Source: an uncultured Clostridia bacterium
Lineage (GTDB): Bacteria; Bacillota; Clostridia; TANB77; CAG-508
Direction of reading: 5' to 3'
NCBI GenBank assembly: GCA_946401865.1
Contig: CAMIVO010000004.1
Location: 1-57,512, forward strand
DNA length: 57,512 bases
Shown: positions 38,044 through 47,821 of the stretch, piece after piece
Position numbering within the stretch: the stretch's first letter is position 1
How the letters are laid out: every line of letters begins with the position of its first letter
The notes under the pieces: generated by a model
Databases searched by the model: none
What the model saw: only the letters and a program-made list of their open reading frames with translations
Told to the model about the DNA's origin: nothing
Program-made: the position numbers and the translations under genes

Positions 38044-39837
38044 CTATTTGATTTTCACTAACTTTAAAATAACCTCATTTAATTCTTCTCCTAATTTCTT
38101 TTTTCTTTCTTTATCTTGTTCAAGAGAGGTTTGTTTTATAAGTTCATCTCGCCTTTTTTCTAATTTTTCTTTTTCATATTTTTTTAATATGTCATCAATT
38201 GCTTTTTTGTTGTCTGTTATTCCATAATCTTCTGCCATTATAGCAGTTAAATGACTTTGAATTTCTTCATCTTGTAATTTGTCTAATACTGAGCTTACAT
38301 TACTATTTTCTTTTTCTAGTTCTTGATAAAGTTCTTTTACAATTTTAATATTTATGTCATATTGAAAATCTTCTATTTTCATATTTTGTTTGATATATTC
38401 GTAGTTTTCTGGGTTATTAATTAAAATTGAAATAATTATGTTTTCTCTTTTTATTGTATCTTCTTTTAGTTCTTTATTTGTATTTTCTTCTTTTTTATGA
38501 ATTATTTGTTTTGGCTTTTCTAAGATATTTGTTTTAGTTTTTCCAGAATATTGGATTTTATTTACTTGTCCAAAAATTGCTTCTTTTGAGATATTATAAG
38601 TTTTTGCAATTTTTTCTATGTATATTTCTCTTTCTATTGAATTATCTATTTTGGAAATTAATTTTGCAATTTCATTTAAAAACTTTACTTTATCTCCTGC
38701 AACTTCTAGATTTAAACTTTGTTTTAAAACTTTTACTTTAAACTCTATAAGAGAAATTGCTTCATCCATAAGTTTTTGAAATCTTGCTGAACCATATTTT
38801 ATAATATATTCATCTGGATCTTTTGCTCCACTCATTTGAAGAACTCTCATGTCACAACCCATATTTTGCATAACTTCCATTGCACGCATAATGGCTGTTT
38901 GCCCTGCACCATCTGAGTCAAACCCAAGTATAACTTCTTCTGCATTTTTTCTAAGAAGCCAACCCTGGTTTGTTGTTAAAGCTGTTCCAAGTGAAGCTAC
39001 TACGTTTGTAATTCCTCTTTGATGTAAAGAAATTGCATCCATATAACCTTCTACTATTAGTAATTTTTTTGTGTCTCCTTTTTTTGCAACATTTAATCCA
39101 AATAAATGCTTTCCTTTGCTATAAACAATGTTTTCTGGTGAATTTATATATTTAGGCTTAGAGTCATCTAAAACTCTACCACCAAATGCTATAACTCTAT
39201 TTCTAACATCCAAAATTGGTATCATAAATCTATTACGATATCTGTCTATATATTTTCCATTTTCGTTTTTGTTTACAAGACCTGATTCTAAAATTTCTTC
39301 GTCATTAAAACCTTCTTTTCTTAAGACCTGATATAATTCATCAAAATTTCCTGAAAATCCTAAATTATATGCTTCTAAAGTTTCATTTGTAAGCTTTCTT
39401 TTTTTTACATATTCTTGTCCAATTTTTGATCTTGGTTCATATAGTCTTTTATGATAATAGTTTGCAGTAAAAGAATTAACTTTATAAACTTTTGATTTTA
39501 ATTCTTCTAGTTTGTTGTCTTCTTGACTAGTATTTACAGGCAAAGAAATATTGGCTCTTTCAGCCAAATTTTCTATTGCTTCTTTGAAGCCAATTCCCTC
39601 TATTTTGCTTATAAATGTAATAACATTTCCTCCGACACCACAACCAAAACAATGAAATATTTGCTTGTCTGGTGATACAGAAAATGATGGGGATTTTTCG
39701 TTATGAAATGGACATAATCCAAAATAATTTCTTCCACTTCTTTTTAAATGCACATATTGAGATATTACTTCGACTATATCGTTGCTTTCTTTTACTTCGT
39801 TTAAAATCTCGTCACTATATCTCACTTTTTCCCTCAC
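38044..39837 (-). CDS. dnaG: DNA primase DnaG
   Basis: A 597-residue primase. Zinc-binding domain: YFGLCPFHNEKSPSFSVSPDKQIFHCFGCGVGGN. TOPRIM domain: LLIVEGYMDAISLHQRGI and ILGFDSDGAGQTA. A C-terminal DnaB-interaction domain follows. Translation may start at the GTG at 39822 rather than 39837, because AAGGTGAGG lies just before it. It heads the dnaG-rpoD operon and makes RNA primers for replication. Confidence 0.95.
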   Translation of the reverse strand: MREKVRYSDEILNEVKESNDIVEVISQYVHLKRSGRNYFGLCPFHNEKSPSFSVSPDKQIFHCFGCGVGGNVITFISKIEGIGFKEAIENLAERANISLPVNTSQEDNKLEELKSKVYKVNSFTANYYHKRLYEPRSKIGQEYVKKRKLTNETLEAYNLGFSGNFDELYQVLRKEGFNDEEILESGLVNKNENGKYIDRYRNRFMIPILDVRNRVIAFGGRVLDDSKPKYINSPENIVYSKGKHLFGLNVAKKGDTKKLLIVEGYMDAISLHQRGITNVVASLGTALTTNQGWLLRKNAEEVILGFDSDGAGQTAIMRAMEVMQNMGCDMRVLQMSGAKDPDEYIIKYGSARFQKLMDEAISLIEFKVKVLKQSLNLEVAGDKVKFLNEIAKLISKIDNSIEREIYIEKIAKTYNISKEAIFGQVNKIQYSGKTKTNILEKPKQIIHKKEENTNKELKEDTIKRENIIISILINNPENYEYIKQNMKIEDFQYDINIKIVKELYQELEKENSNVSSVLDKLQDEEIQSHLTAIMAEDYGITDNKKAIDDILKKYEKEKLEKRRDELIKQTSLEQDKERKKKLGEELNEVILKLVKIK

Positions 39838-39918
39838 CTTCTAATGTTATTTTTGAATACCATATTATAATATTCGCCGAATTTTACATAATTCCCCTTT
39901 TTATTTCAAAAAAATCAG

Positions 39919-39947
39919 TTGAAAAAATTTTTAAAATATGATATAGT
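39919..39947 (+). promoter_or_regulatory. sigma-A promoter of lemA
   Basis: TTGAAA (39919-39924), a 17-base spacer and TATAGT (39942-39947), followed by AGGAGG seven bases before the lemA ATG. Confidence 0.75.
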
Positions 39948-39979
39948 ATTTCTGAAAATTTTATATAGGAGGTCTTTTT

Positions 39980-40534
39980 ATGGCTTTATTAATTATTCTA
40001 ATTGTTCTTGTAGTTATTGTAGGATTTGTAATAAGCACATATAATGGTTTAGTAAAATCTAAAATGAAAGTTGAGAATGCCTGGAGCCAAATAGATGTAC
40101 AACTTCAAAGAAGATTTGATTTAATTCCTAACTTTGTTGAAACAGTTAAAGGATATATGTCTCATGAAAAAGATACCTTAGAAAAAATTACAGAATTACG
40201 TACTTCTTGGGCAAATGCTTCTAGTGTTAATGACAAAATAGAAATTGACAATCAAATTTCTTCAGCTTTAAAAACAATTATGGCAGTTTCAGAAAACTAC
40301 CCTGATTTAAAAGCTAACCAAAACTTTATGCAATTATCTCAAGAACTTACAAATACAGAAAATAAAATTTCATTTTCAAGACAATTCTATAATGATACTG
40401 TAACAATATATAATACTAAACTTCAAGCTTTCCCATCTAATATTATTGCAGGTATGTTTAATTTTACTCGTTCTGAATTATTTAAAACAGACGAAGCATC
40501 TAGACAAAATGTTAAAGTTGATTTTGGAAGCTAG
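39980..40534 (+). CDS. lemA: LemA family protein
   Basis: A 184-residue protein with one N-terminal membrane helix (LIILIVLVVIVGFVI) and a long helical bundle outside. Typical LemA motifs: YNGLVKSKMKVENAWSQIDV, QLQRRFDLIPNFVETVKGY and RQFYNDTVTIYNTKLQAFPSN. It is one of two plus-strand genes in the window and has its own promoter and terminator. The molecular function of LemA is not established. Arginine is encoded by CGT here (40199-40201), another example of normal CGN decoding. Confidence 0.93.
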   Translation: MALLIILIVLVVIVGFVISTYNGLVKSKMKVENAWSQIDVQLQRRFDLIPNFVETVKGYMSHEKDTLEKITELRTSWANASSVNDKIEIDNQISSALKTIMAVSENYPDLKANQNFMQLSQELTNTENKISFSRQFYNDTVTIYNTKLQAFPSNIIAGMFNFTRSELFKTDEASRQNVKVDFGS

Positions 40535-40537
40535 TAT

Positions 40538-40573
40538 AAAAACCCTCTCGATTTTTAGAGAGGGTTTTATTTT
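40538..40573 (+). terminator. intrinsic terminator after lemA
   Basis: AAAACCCTCTC and GAGAGGGTTTT form an 11-bp stem followed by T-rich sequence, directly downstream of the lemA stop. Confidence 0.9.
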
Positions 40574-40595
40574 TTATTTTTCACATGGGTCATTT

Positions 40596-40616
40596 GGTAC
40601 CGGTTCTTTTTTGTCC
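40596..40616. repeat. REP-like element
   Basis: GGTACCGGTTCTTTTTTGTCC flanked by two CATGGGTCATTT copies. Same family as the sequences in the pilin-like leaders. Confidence 0.55.
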
Positions 40617-40655
40617 ACATGGGTCATTTATATCAGTAACCATATTAAAAAACTT

Positions 40656-42533
40656 CTATTGCCATTTAAATATTGGATATCCTTCATTTTTGTTTTCAGT
40701 ATCTTCTTTCCAAACATTTTGAATTTCTGTTTCACTTATTGTTACTGTTCCTGTTTCTTCATCTATAGTATATGCTTTATCTAATGTGGGAGCTAAAGTT
40801 TTTAGCTGTTCACTTGTAATCTTTACTTCATTTCCTATCGAATTCTCTTGATTGCCTAAATAATAACAGTTTTTAATAATACCACTATTGGCTATTTCAT
40901 ACTTAGTAGTACCTTCTAATTTTCCAATATTATAACATGAAATTACTTTTGTACTATTTTTTCCCACAAAAACTATCCCTCCGATTTTACTTCCTGTAAT
41001 ATTTCCAGAATTATAACAGTTTAAAACATTACAATTTGATCCACCTCCATAGCTTCCACTTATTCCAGCAACATTGTTGTTTCCTGAAATCTTTCCGTTA
41101 TTATAACATTGTTCTATAGTAAATGATTCTAATATCCAACTACATCCTAATATTCCCCCTACATTAGTAGTTCCTGAAATTATTCCTGTATTATAGCATT
41201 GAAATATTTTTTTATTTTTTCCATTATCCTCCATTCCTTCAATTCCACCAATACAAGAATTACCTGAAATCTCACCTGTATTATAACAATTTATAATGTC
41301 ATAGCCTCTATACCCTATTATTCCACCTATATCATTATTTCCTGATACCTTTCCAATATTATAACAATCTGATATAGTTGCATTTCTTCCACTGATTCCT
41401 CCCACTAAACTATGCCCAGTAATGTTACTGCTGTTATATGAATTTTCTATTGTCCCACCATATCCTATTATTCCGCCAACATTGTCAACCCCAGTTATTT
41501 CTCCGCTACAATAACATTGTTTTAGTGTTCCTCCGCTTCCTATTAGTCCCCCCGTTATTGATGAAGTTTTATCGTTATAAATTTTCCCTTCGAAATAACA
41601 ATTTTCCATACTAAAACGATACGAATTTCCACTAATTCCACCAGCCCAACTTGAACTACAATTTATGTTGCCTATGACCCCGAGACATTTAATACTGCCC
41701 CCAACTACATGACCAAATAATCCTGATGATTCATTAGTATTATTTATATATAATTTACTTATTTTATGGTTGTTCCCATTAAATTTTCCATTAAAACTAC
41801 TATTATTTACATTCCCTCCTATTGGAATCCACCCTTTTCCTGTTGTTAGTTCTGTAAGTAATTTCTCAACTTTTCCATCTTGGTTTATGTCTCCATAGTC
41901 AATTCTTTCAGCATTTTCATACGATAATGGTAATTTAAAATCTAAATTTTTTACTAAAGAAACATACTTTCCACTAAAATTTTTCCCTGTTATATATTTT
42001 ATTTCATTATTTTCAATTACTATTCCATTTACAGTAAGTGAAAAGTCTAGCAAATCTTCTATGCATTTTATTTCATAAGGCTTGTCTTCAGATACTCCTA
42101 GTTCGTTATTACTTAATTGAGCTAGAAATTCTTTTTTAGGAAATTCAAAATTTGACTCGCTTAACTCTACATTTCCATCTTTGTCAACTTTATATAATCT
42201 ATTTTCTACCAACACTAAAAAGTTTTCATCTTCTTCATATACTTTTGCATTTTTTTCTTCACCAAACTCATTATTAATTTGTTGTTGCAAATTTTCTTGT
42301 GTAATATCTCCAAACTTGCCTTTATTAGCTGCTTGCAATGCTGCTGTTCCTATTGCTTCTTTTTCTTTTGCAATTTCTGTTTGCTCTTTTGCACTTCCTG
42401 CTTTATTTATTATTCCATTATTTCCTGATAGCATTGAAGCTGAAATTCCTGCTAATATTAAAAGCACTATCACAGTTACAACAAGTGCAATTAATGTTAT
42501 TCCAGATATTTTATTTTTCTTATGTTCATTCAT
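40656..42533 (-). CDS. pilin-leader GLUG-repeat surface protein
   Basis: A 625-residue protein. It starts with SGITLIALVVTVIVLLILAG and GNNGIINKAGSAKEQ, the shared pilin-like leader, again with Ala rather than Glu at +5. The C-terminal two thirds are about 14 GLUG-type repeats of roughly 28 residues (GGIIGYRG, NCYNTGEISGNS and variants), a beta-solenoid fold found in adhesins. The end (NVWKEDTENKNEGYPIFKWQ) is typical for such proteins. The promoter lies at 42674-42702. Probably a cell-surface adhesin or matrix protein; no LPXTG signal. Confidence 0.82.
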   Translation of the reverse strand: MNEHKKNKISGITLIALVVTVIVLLILAGISASMLSGNNGIINKAGSAKEQTEIAKEKEAIGTAALQAANKGKFGDITQENLQQQINNEFGEEKNAKVYEEDENFLVLVENRLYKVDKDGNVELSESNFEFPKKEFLAQLSNNELGVSEDKPYEIKCIEDLLDFSLTVNGIVIENNEIKYITGKNFSGKYVSLVKNLDFKLPLSYENAERIDYGDINQDGKVEKLLTELTTGKGWIPIGGNVNNSSFNGKFNGNNHKISKLYINNTNESSGLFGHVVGGSIKCLGVIGNINCSSSWAGGISGNSYRFSMENCYFEGKIYNDKTSSITGGLIGSGGTLKQCYCSGEITGVDNVGGIIGYGGTIENSYNSSNITGHSLVGGISGRNATISDCYNIGKVSGNNDIGGIIGYRGYDIINCYNTGEISGNSCIGGIEGMEDNGKNKKIFQCYNTGIISGTTNVGGILGCSWILESFTIEQCYNNGKISGNNNVAGISGSYGGGSNCNVLNCYNSGNITGSKIGGIVFVGKNSTKVISCYNIGKLEGTTKYEIANSGIIKNCYYLGNQENSIGNEVKITSEQLKTLAPTLDKAYTIDEETGTVTISETEIQNVWKEDTENKNEGYPIFKWQ

Positions 42534-43046
42534 ATGTTCTTTCTCCCTTCAATTTTTTTGGGTAAATCTGTACTGGTTCTTTTTTGTCCTAATTTTCTCC
42601 TAACTACTGCACTACTGGTATTTTAGGACATATATTATTAAATATGTAATTTAATAATGTATCATTTTCTCAAATTTTATAGTAAAATCAAGCATTTGTC
42701 AAATGTATAAATTTTTCATTTGCAAAAATAATAAAAGTACCAAAATAGCCAAATAGACTGTATTTGAAAGATTTTAACATATTATTAATTTACATATTTA
42801 ATAATATATCCAAATGCAAAAACCTCGAAAGCTACATTACTTTCAAGGTTTTTCTTGTTTTATTACATTTTTATTAAATTTTTATGACCTTTGGGTTACA
42901 ATTAAAGTCTTTTCATATTTTCTCTCTTTAATCAGCATTATGCTTTTGGTAAGTGTCCCCAAAAGCTTCCCCAAAAGCTGAAAATCAATTTTTTTATATT
43001 AGTCAATTCCTGCAGTAAATATTCTAAGTATATCTAATATATATTG
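42534..43046. promoter_or_regulatory. leader region of the GLUG-repeat gene
   Basis: Contains, toward the gene, a terminator for the upstream gene (about 42817-42854, AAAACCTCGAAAG with CTTTCAAGGTTTT), a near-palindrome (about 42780-42808), the promoter (42674-42702), a second near-palindrome (about 42640-42660) and a REP-type TACTGGTTCTTTTTTGTCC (42571-42590). A REP-like GTGTCCCCAAAAGC lies near 42955-42975. No gene in it. Confidence 0.65.
42674..42702 (-). promoter_or_regulatory. sigma-A promoter of the GLUG-repeat gene
   Basis: Minus-strand TTGACA (42702-42697), 17-base spacer, TAAAAT (42679-42674). Near-identical to the other two pilin-like leaders. Confidence 0.75.
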
Positions 43047-44153
43047 TTAATTTCTATTTGTATTGATTTTTATATATTCAGTGTTGGCTTTTAATTTAAA
43101 TACAGGACGAAATCCATGCTTATAGCCATATGCTATTGGCTTACCTGAATATTCTCGAATAATTACTGATGGATTGCTACTTGTAACTCCATCAGTATTT
43201 ACATAACCTATTTCAAAAGTAGTAAATGTCCATTCAACAAAAATACGTTTTCTAGAAGCTAACCAAAAGTCCTTGATTTTTTTATCTGTATTCTGTTGGA
43301 TTATGTTTAGGGAAGTCATCTTATTATAATCACTTTTATAGTTTTCATCCAATCCTTTGTACCTTTCATTGTGTTGTGAAAGATATTCATAATCATTATT
43401 TGTAAACATTTCACCTTCTTTATCTTTATTAATTGGATCACTTCCTACACATCTTGCATCAATAATATAATCTGAATTTATATATTTTTCAGCTCTTAAA
43501 TTCAAATTTGTAATTGCATTGTTATAAGACCACTGTGCTTTTTCTTCATCACTTTTTTGGAGCAAAGCTTCTGGAATCATGTCATCCTGTTCAGAATTAG
43601 GATTTCCTGCACCAAGTACAACATTTTCCTCTATTACATCACCAGTTATTACCTGTACTCCGTTAGCTCCAACTTCAGATGAACTATCGTATAAAACAAT
43701 ACATTCTACTGCTGTATCTATTCCATTTAACTTTAATAAAATATGGTCGCCATCTTTTAAACTTTCTGTCTTAATCTTTTCTCCTATTAATATGTTTAAA
43801 TCTTCGGTAACTATTATTTGTTTTCCTTCTTTTGTGGTAATTACTCCTGTGTCATCTATATTACTTCCACTAAAACTGTTATCATTACTTATAGCTGAGA
43901 TTAATTCTTCCTTGTTTAATTTTTCATTTTTTATATTTTTCTCTATTAATTTTGCATTTTTTATTAATTCCGCTTGTTCTTTTATTTGTGCCTCATCTGT
44001 TACATTTTTTGCTTCTCCCGCCCTTTGTAATATTCCATTATTTCCACTTAGCATCATAATTGATATTCCTGCTAATAGTAATAATACAATTATTGTGACA
44101 ACTAAAGCTATTAGCGTAATTCCTGAAGCTTTATTTTTCTTATGTTCTTTCAT
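43047..44153 (-). CDS. pilin-leader protein with DUF6273-like C-terminal domain
   Basis: A 368-residue protein. The leader SGITLIALVVTIIVLLLLAG and GNNGILQRAGEAKNVTDEAQ are nearly identical to those of the two DUF285-type proteins upstream. A middle region with a Lys/Glu-rich helix follows (IKNAKLIEKNIKNEKLNKEE). The C-terminal 180 residues resemble the DUF6273 fold: FWLASRKR and HGFRPVFKLKAN. No sorting signal. The gene follows the DUF285 genes on the same strand without a promoter of the shared type, so it may be the third gene of one operon. Confidence 0.72.
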   Translation of the reverse strand: MKEHKKNKASGITLIALVVTIIVLLLLAGISIMMLSGNNGILQRAGEAKNVTDEAQIKEQAELIKNAKLIEKNIKNEKLNKEELISAISNDNSFSGSNIDDTGVITTKEGKQIIVTEDLNILIGEKIKTESLKDGDHILLKLNGIDTAVECIVLYDSSSEVGANGVQVITGDVIEENVVLGAGNPNSEQDDMIPEALLQKSDEEKAQWSYNNAITNLNLRAEKYINSDYIIDARCVGSDPINKDKEGEMFTNNDYEYLSQHNERYKGLDENYKSDYNKMTSLNIIQQNTDKKIKDFWLASRKRIFVEWTFTTFEIGYVNTDGVTSSNPSVIIREYSGKPIAYGYKHGFRPVFKLKANTEYIKINTNRN

Positions 44154-44356
44154 ATTTTTCTTTCTCCCTTCTATTTTTTAGGACTTTTATTTGGGTAAAT
44201 CTGTACCGGTTCTTTTTTGTCCTAATTTTCCCTAACTACTTCACTACTGGTATTTTAGGACATATTGATTACAACTGACATTTTCATTGGGAACTGCCCC
44301 CGATGAAAAATATTGCCCAATATCTCTAGTTCTAATGATACTATCTCGATAATAGA

Positions 44357-46033
44357 CTAGTTTTTTAATGTAAAGTATCCAGGTGTTCCTTCTTCATCTA
44401 TTCTTGCATATTCTGCATCTATATGTTCTGCATTCCATTCAGTTCCGTTTCCGCCTTTTAAAATTGGAGTATTTACACCTTCATATTCATAGGATTTTCC
44501 ATTTATTATCATTGGGCTAGTTGCAAACATATTTGTACTATCTGTAACTTTTTCTGTACTCCATTTATCTGAAACATATATTTTTTCTAAATTTGTTATT
44601 GCAAACATCCCATTCATATTGGTTACATTACTTGTATCAAAATTATTTATATCTAATGATGTCAATTTCATACACTGCCAAAACATATTTGACATGTTAG
44701 TTACTTTACTTGTGTCAAAACTGCTTACATCTAATGTTGTTAAATTTTTGCAACAAGAAAACATATAATACATATTAGTTACTTTACTTGTGTCAAAACT
44801 GCTTACATCCAGTTGTTCTAGATTATAACAACATTGAAACATTACACCCATATCTATTACATTACTTGTCTTAAAATTACTTATATTTAGTGATGTTAAT
44901 TTTTCGCAAAAACTAAACATCATAAACATACTAGTTACATTACTTGTATCAAAATGGCTTAAATCCAATGTTTGCAGGTTTTTTAAGGAATAGAACATAT
45001 TGGCCATATTAGATACTTTGCTTGTATTAAAGCTACTAACGTCCAGTTTAGATAAACTTAAACAGTAATCAAACATATACCCCATATTTGTAACATTACT
45101 CGTATCAAAATTACTTAAATCAAGTGAGATTAAACTCTCGCAACACTCAAACATCCCATTCATATTAGTCACATTACTTGTATCAAAATTACTTACATCA
45201 AGTGAAGTTAAACTTTTACAATAATTAAACATACCCGCCATATTAATTACATTACTTGTATCGAAATTACTTGCATCTACATCAATTAGTTTTTCGCATA
45301 CACCAAACATTCTACTCATATCTATTACATTGCTTGTATCTAACAATTCTATTCCATCAATTGTTTTTAAATTTCTACACATTTCAAACCACATTCTAGT
45401 GAACTTTGGCACTATTTTTTCTTTAATTGTTACTTTTTTTATTTTATTCGCATAATCATACCAGGGTATATCATATTTAAAAGTATTATAATCAAGGCCT
45501 TTAAATAAAACATTACTTATATCATTTTCTGAGCCATCATATATTAAACTCCCTGTTTTTTCTGGATCTTTATATCCTTTTGTAGCACTAAATTGCATCT
45601 CACCATCTGCATATATTACAACATAAACTTCTGTAGGTTCTCCTTGTTTATATTCACTAATTTCCCCACTATCATTAATTATATAACTTTTTGTACTACC
45701 CAAATTCTTTTCATCATCTACAGTTATTTTTAATTTTTTACCTGCTTTTGTTGCTTTTCCTTTTACTCCATTGTTTTTTAATTGTTCATTTATGGTTTTT
45801 AGTGTTACATTATTTAAATCTTCAGATAATGCTGCTAAATAAGATAATTTTATTTGTTCTTTTATTTGTGCCTCATCTGTTACATTTTTTGCTTCTCCTG
45901 CCCTTTGTAATATTCCATTATTTCCACTTAGCATCATAATTGATATTCCTGCTAATAGTAATAATACAATTATAGTTACTACTAATGCTATTAGTGTAAT
46001 TCCTGAGGTTTTACTTTTCTTATGTTCTTTCAT
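44357..46033 (-). CDS. pilin-leader DUF285 (BspA-like) repeat surface protein, copy A
   Basis: A 558-residue protein. A shared leader (SGITLIALVVTIIVLLLLAG) is followed by about 150 residues nearly identical to those of copy B, then about twelve 25-residue DUF285 repeats of the type LTSLDVSNFDTSNVTNMxxMF (residues 200-470), and an end shared with copy B (EWNAEHIDAEYARIDEEG, FTLKN). Such repeats form Leu-rich beta-helices in surface proteins. The repeat count differs from copy B, so copies have exchanged or gained units. The REP-type sequence at 46069-46090 lies in its leader. Confidence 0.82.
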   Translation of the reverse strand: MKEHKKSKTSGITLIALVVTIIVLLLLAGISIMMLSGNNGILQRAGEAKNVTDEAQIKEQIKLSYLAALSEDLNNVTLKTINEQLKNNGVKGKATKAGKKLKITVDDEKNLGSTKSYIINDSGEISEYKQGEPTEVYVVIYADGEMQFSATKGYKDPEKTGSLIYDGSENDISNVLFKGLDYNTFKYDIPWYDYANKIKKVTIKEKIVPKFTRMWFEMCRNLKTIDGIELLDTSNVIDMSRMFGVCEKLIDVDASNFDTSNVINMAGMFNYCKSLTSLDVSNFDTSNVTNMNGMFECCESLISLDLSNFDTSNVTNMGYMFDYCLSLSKLDVSSFNTSKVSNMANMFYSLKNLQTLDLSHFDTSNVTSMFMMFSFCEKLTSLNISNFKTSNVIDMGVMFQCCYNLEQLDVSSFDTSKVTNMYYMFSCCKNLTTLDVSSFDTSKVTNMSNMFWQCMKLTSLDINNFDTSNVTNMNGMFAITNLEKIYVSDKWSTEKVTDSTNMFATSPMIINGKSYEYEGVNTPILKGGNGTEWNAEHIDAEYARIDEEGTPGYFTLKN

Positions 46034-46222
46034 ACTTTTCTTTCTCCCTTCTATTTTTTGGTAAATCTGTACCGGTTCTTTTTTGTCCCAAGTTTTCCTA
46101 ACTACTACACTACTGGTATTTTATGACATTTTGATTACAACCGACATTTTCATTGGGAACTGTCCCCGATGAAAAATATTGCCCAATATCTCTAGTTCTA
46201 ATGATACTATCTCGATAATAGA

Positions 46223-47821
46223 CTAGTTTTTTAATGTAAAGTATCCAGGTGTTCCTTCTTCATCTATTCTTGCATATTCTGCATCTATATGTTCTGCATT
46301 CCATTCAGTTCCGTTTCCACCCTTTAGAACTGGAGTATTTACCCCTTCGTATGTATAAGTTTTCCCATTTATTGTCATTGGGCTAGTTGCAAACATATTT
46401 GTGCTACTTGTAACACTTTCTGTACTCCATTTATCTGAAACATATATTTTTTCTAAATTTGTTAATGAAAACATCTCATTCATATTAGTTACATTACTTG
46501 TATCAAAACTGCTTACATCTAATGTTGTTAAATTTTTGCAATAAGAAAACATATCATACATATTAATTACATTACTAGTGTCAAAATTACTTACATCCAG
46601 TTGTTCTAGATTATAACAATACATAAACATTGCACCCATATTTGTTACATTACTTGTCTTAAAATTACTTATATTTAGTGATGTTAATTTTTCGCAATTA
46701 CCAAACATTATATGCATATTAGTTACATTACTTGTATCAAAATGGCTTACATCCAATGTTTGCAGGTTTTTTAAGTGATAGAACATACTGGTCATATTAG
46801 ATACTTTGCTTGTATTAAAGCTACTAACATCCAGTTTAGATAAACTTATACAATTACTAAACATCCAACCCATATTTGTAACATTACTCGTATCAAAATT
46901 ACTTAAATCAAGTGAAGTTAAACTCTTGCAACGATCAAACATAGACCCCATATTAATTACATTACTTGTATCAAAATTGCTTACATCAAGTGAAGTTAAA
47001 CTCTCGCATATGCAAAACATAGCTGACATAGTGGTCACATTACTTGTATCAAAATTGCTTACGTCCAATAAAGCCAAATTTCTACATGATGCAAACATAT
47101 CACTCATATCTAATGTATTACTTGTATCTAGTAATTCTATTCCATCAATTGTTTTTAAATTAGTACAACCATAAAACCAATTACTAGTATACTTTGGTGC
47201 AATTTTTTCTTTAAATTTGACTTTTTTTATCTTATTTCTATAATCAAACCAAGGAATATCCCATTTAAAAGTCGTATAGTCGAGCCCTACAAATCTTGTA
47301 TTACTTATATCATTTTCTGAGCCGTCATATATTAGGGTTCCTGTTTTTTCTGGATCTTTATATCCTTTTGTAGCACTAAATTGCATCTCACCATCTGCAT
47401 ATATTACAACATAAACTTCTGTAGGTTCTCCTTGTTTATATTCACTAATTTCCCCACTATCATTAATTATATAACTTTTTGTACTACCCAAATTCTTTTC
47501 ATCATCTACAGTTATTTTTAATTTTTTACCTGCTTTTGTTGCTTTTCCTTTTACTCCATTGTTTTTTAATTGTTCATTTATGGTTTTTAGTGTTACATTA
47601 TTTAAATCTTCAGATAATGCTGCTAAATAAGATAATTTTATTTGTTCTTTTATTTGTGCCTCATCTGTTACATTTTTTGCTTCTCCCGACCTTTGTAATA
47701 TTCCATTATTTCCAGATAACATCATAATTGATATTCCTGCTAATAGTAATAATACAATTATTGTTACTACTAATGCTATTAGTGTAATTCCTGAGGTTTT
47801 ACTTTTCTTCTGTTCTTTCAT
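46223..47821 (-). CDS. pilin-leader DUF285 (BspA-like) repeat surface protein, copy B
   Basis: A 532-residue paralogue of copy A. The first 165 residues and the last 45 are nearly identical at DNA level; the middle repeats differ in number and order. It is the first gene of the presumed three-gene operon and the only one with the conserved promoter (47960-47988). Recent duplication with unequal exchange between the repeat arrays is the plain interpretation. Likely exposed on the cell surface. Confidence 0.82.
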   Translation of the reverse strand: MKEQKKSKTSGITLIALVVTIIVLLLLAGISIMMLSGNNGILQRSGEAKNVTDEAQIKEQIKLSYLAALSEDLNNVTLKTINEQLKNNGVKGKATKAGKKLKITVDDEKNLGSTKSYIINDSGEISEYKQGEPTEVYVVIYADGEMQFSATKGYKDPEKTGTLIYDGSENDISNTRFVGLDYTTFKWDIPWFDYRNKIKKVKFKEKIAPKYTSNWFYGCTNLKTIDGIELLDTSNTLDMSDMFASCRNLALLDVSNFDTSNVTTMSAMFCICESLTSLDVSNFDTSNVINMGSMFDRCKSLTSLDLSNFDTSNVTNMGWMFSNCISLSKLDVSSFNTSKVSNMTSMFYHLKNLQTLDVSHFDTSNVTNMHIMFGNCEKLTSLNISNFKTSNVTNMGAMFMYCYNLEQLDVSNFDTSNVINMYDMFSYCKNLTTLDVSSFDTSNVTNMNEMFSLTNLEKIYVSDKWSTESVTSSTNMFATSPMTINGKTYTYEGVNTPVLKGGNGTEWNAEHIDAEYARIDEEGTPGYFTLKN

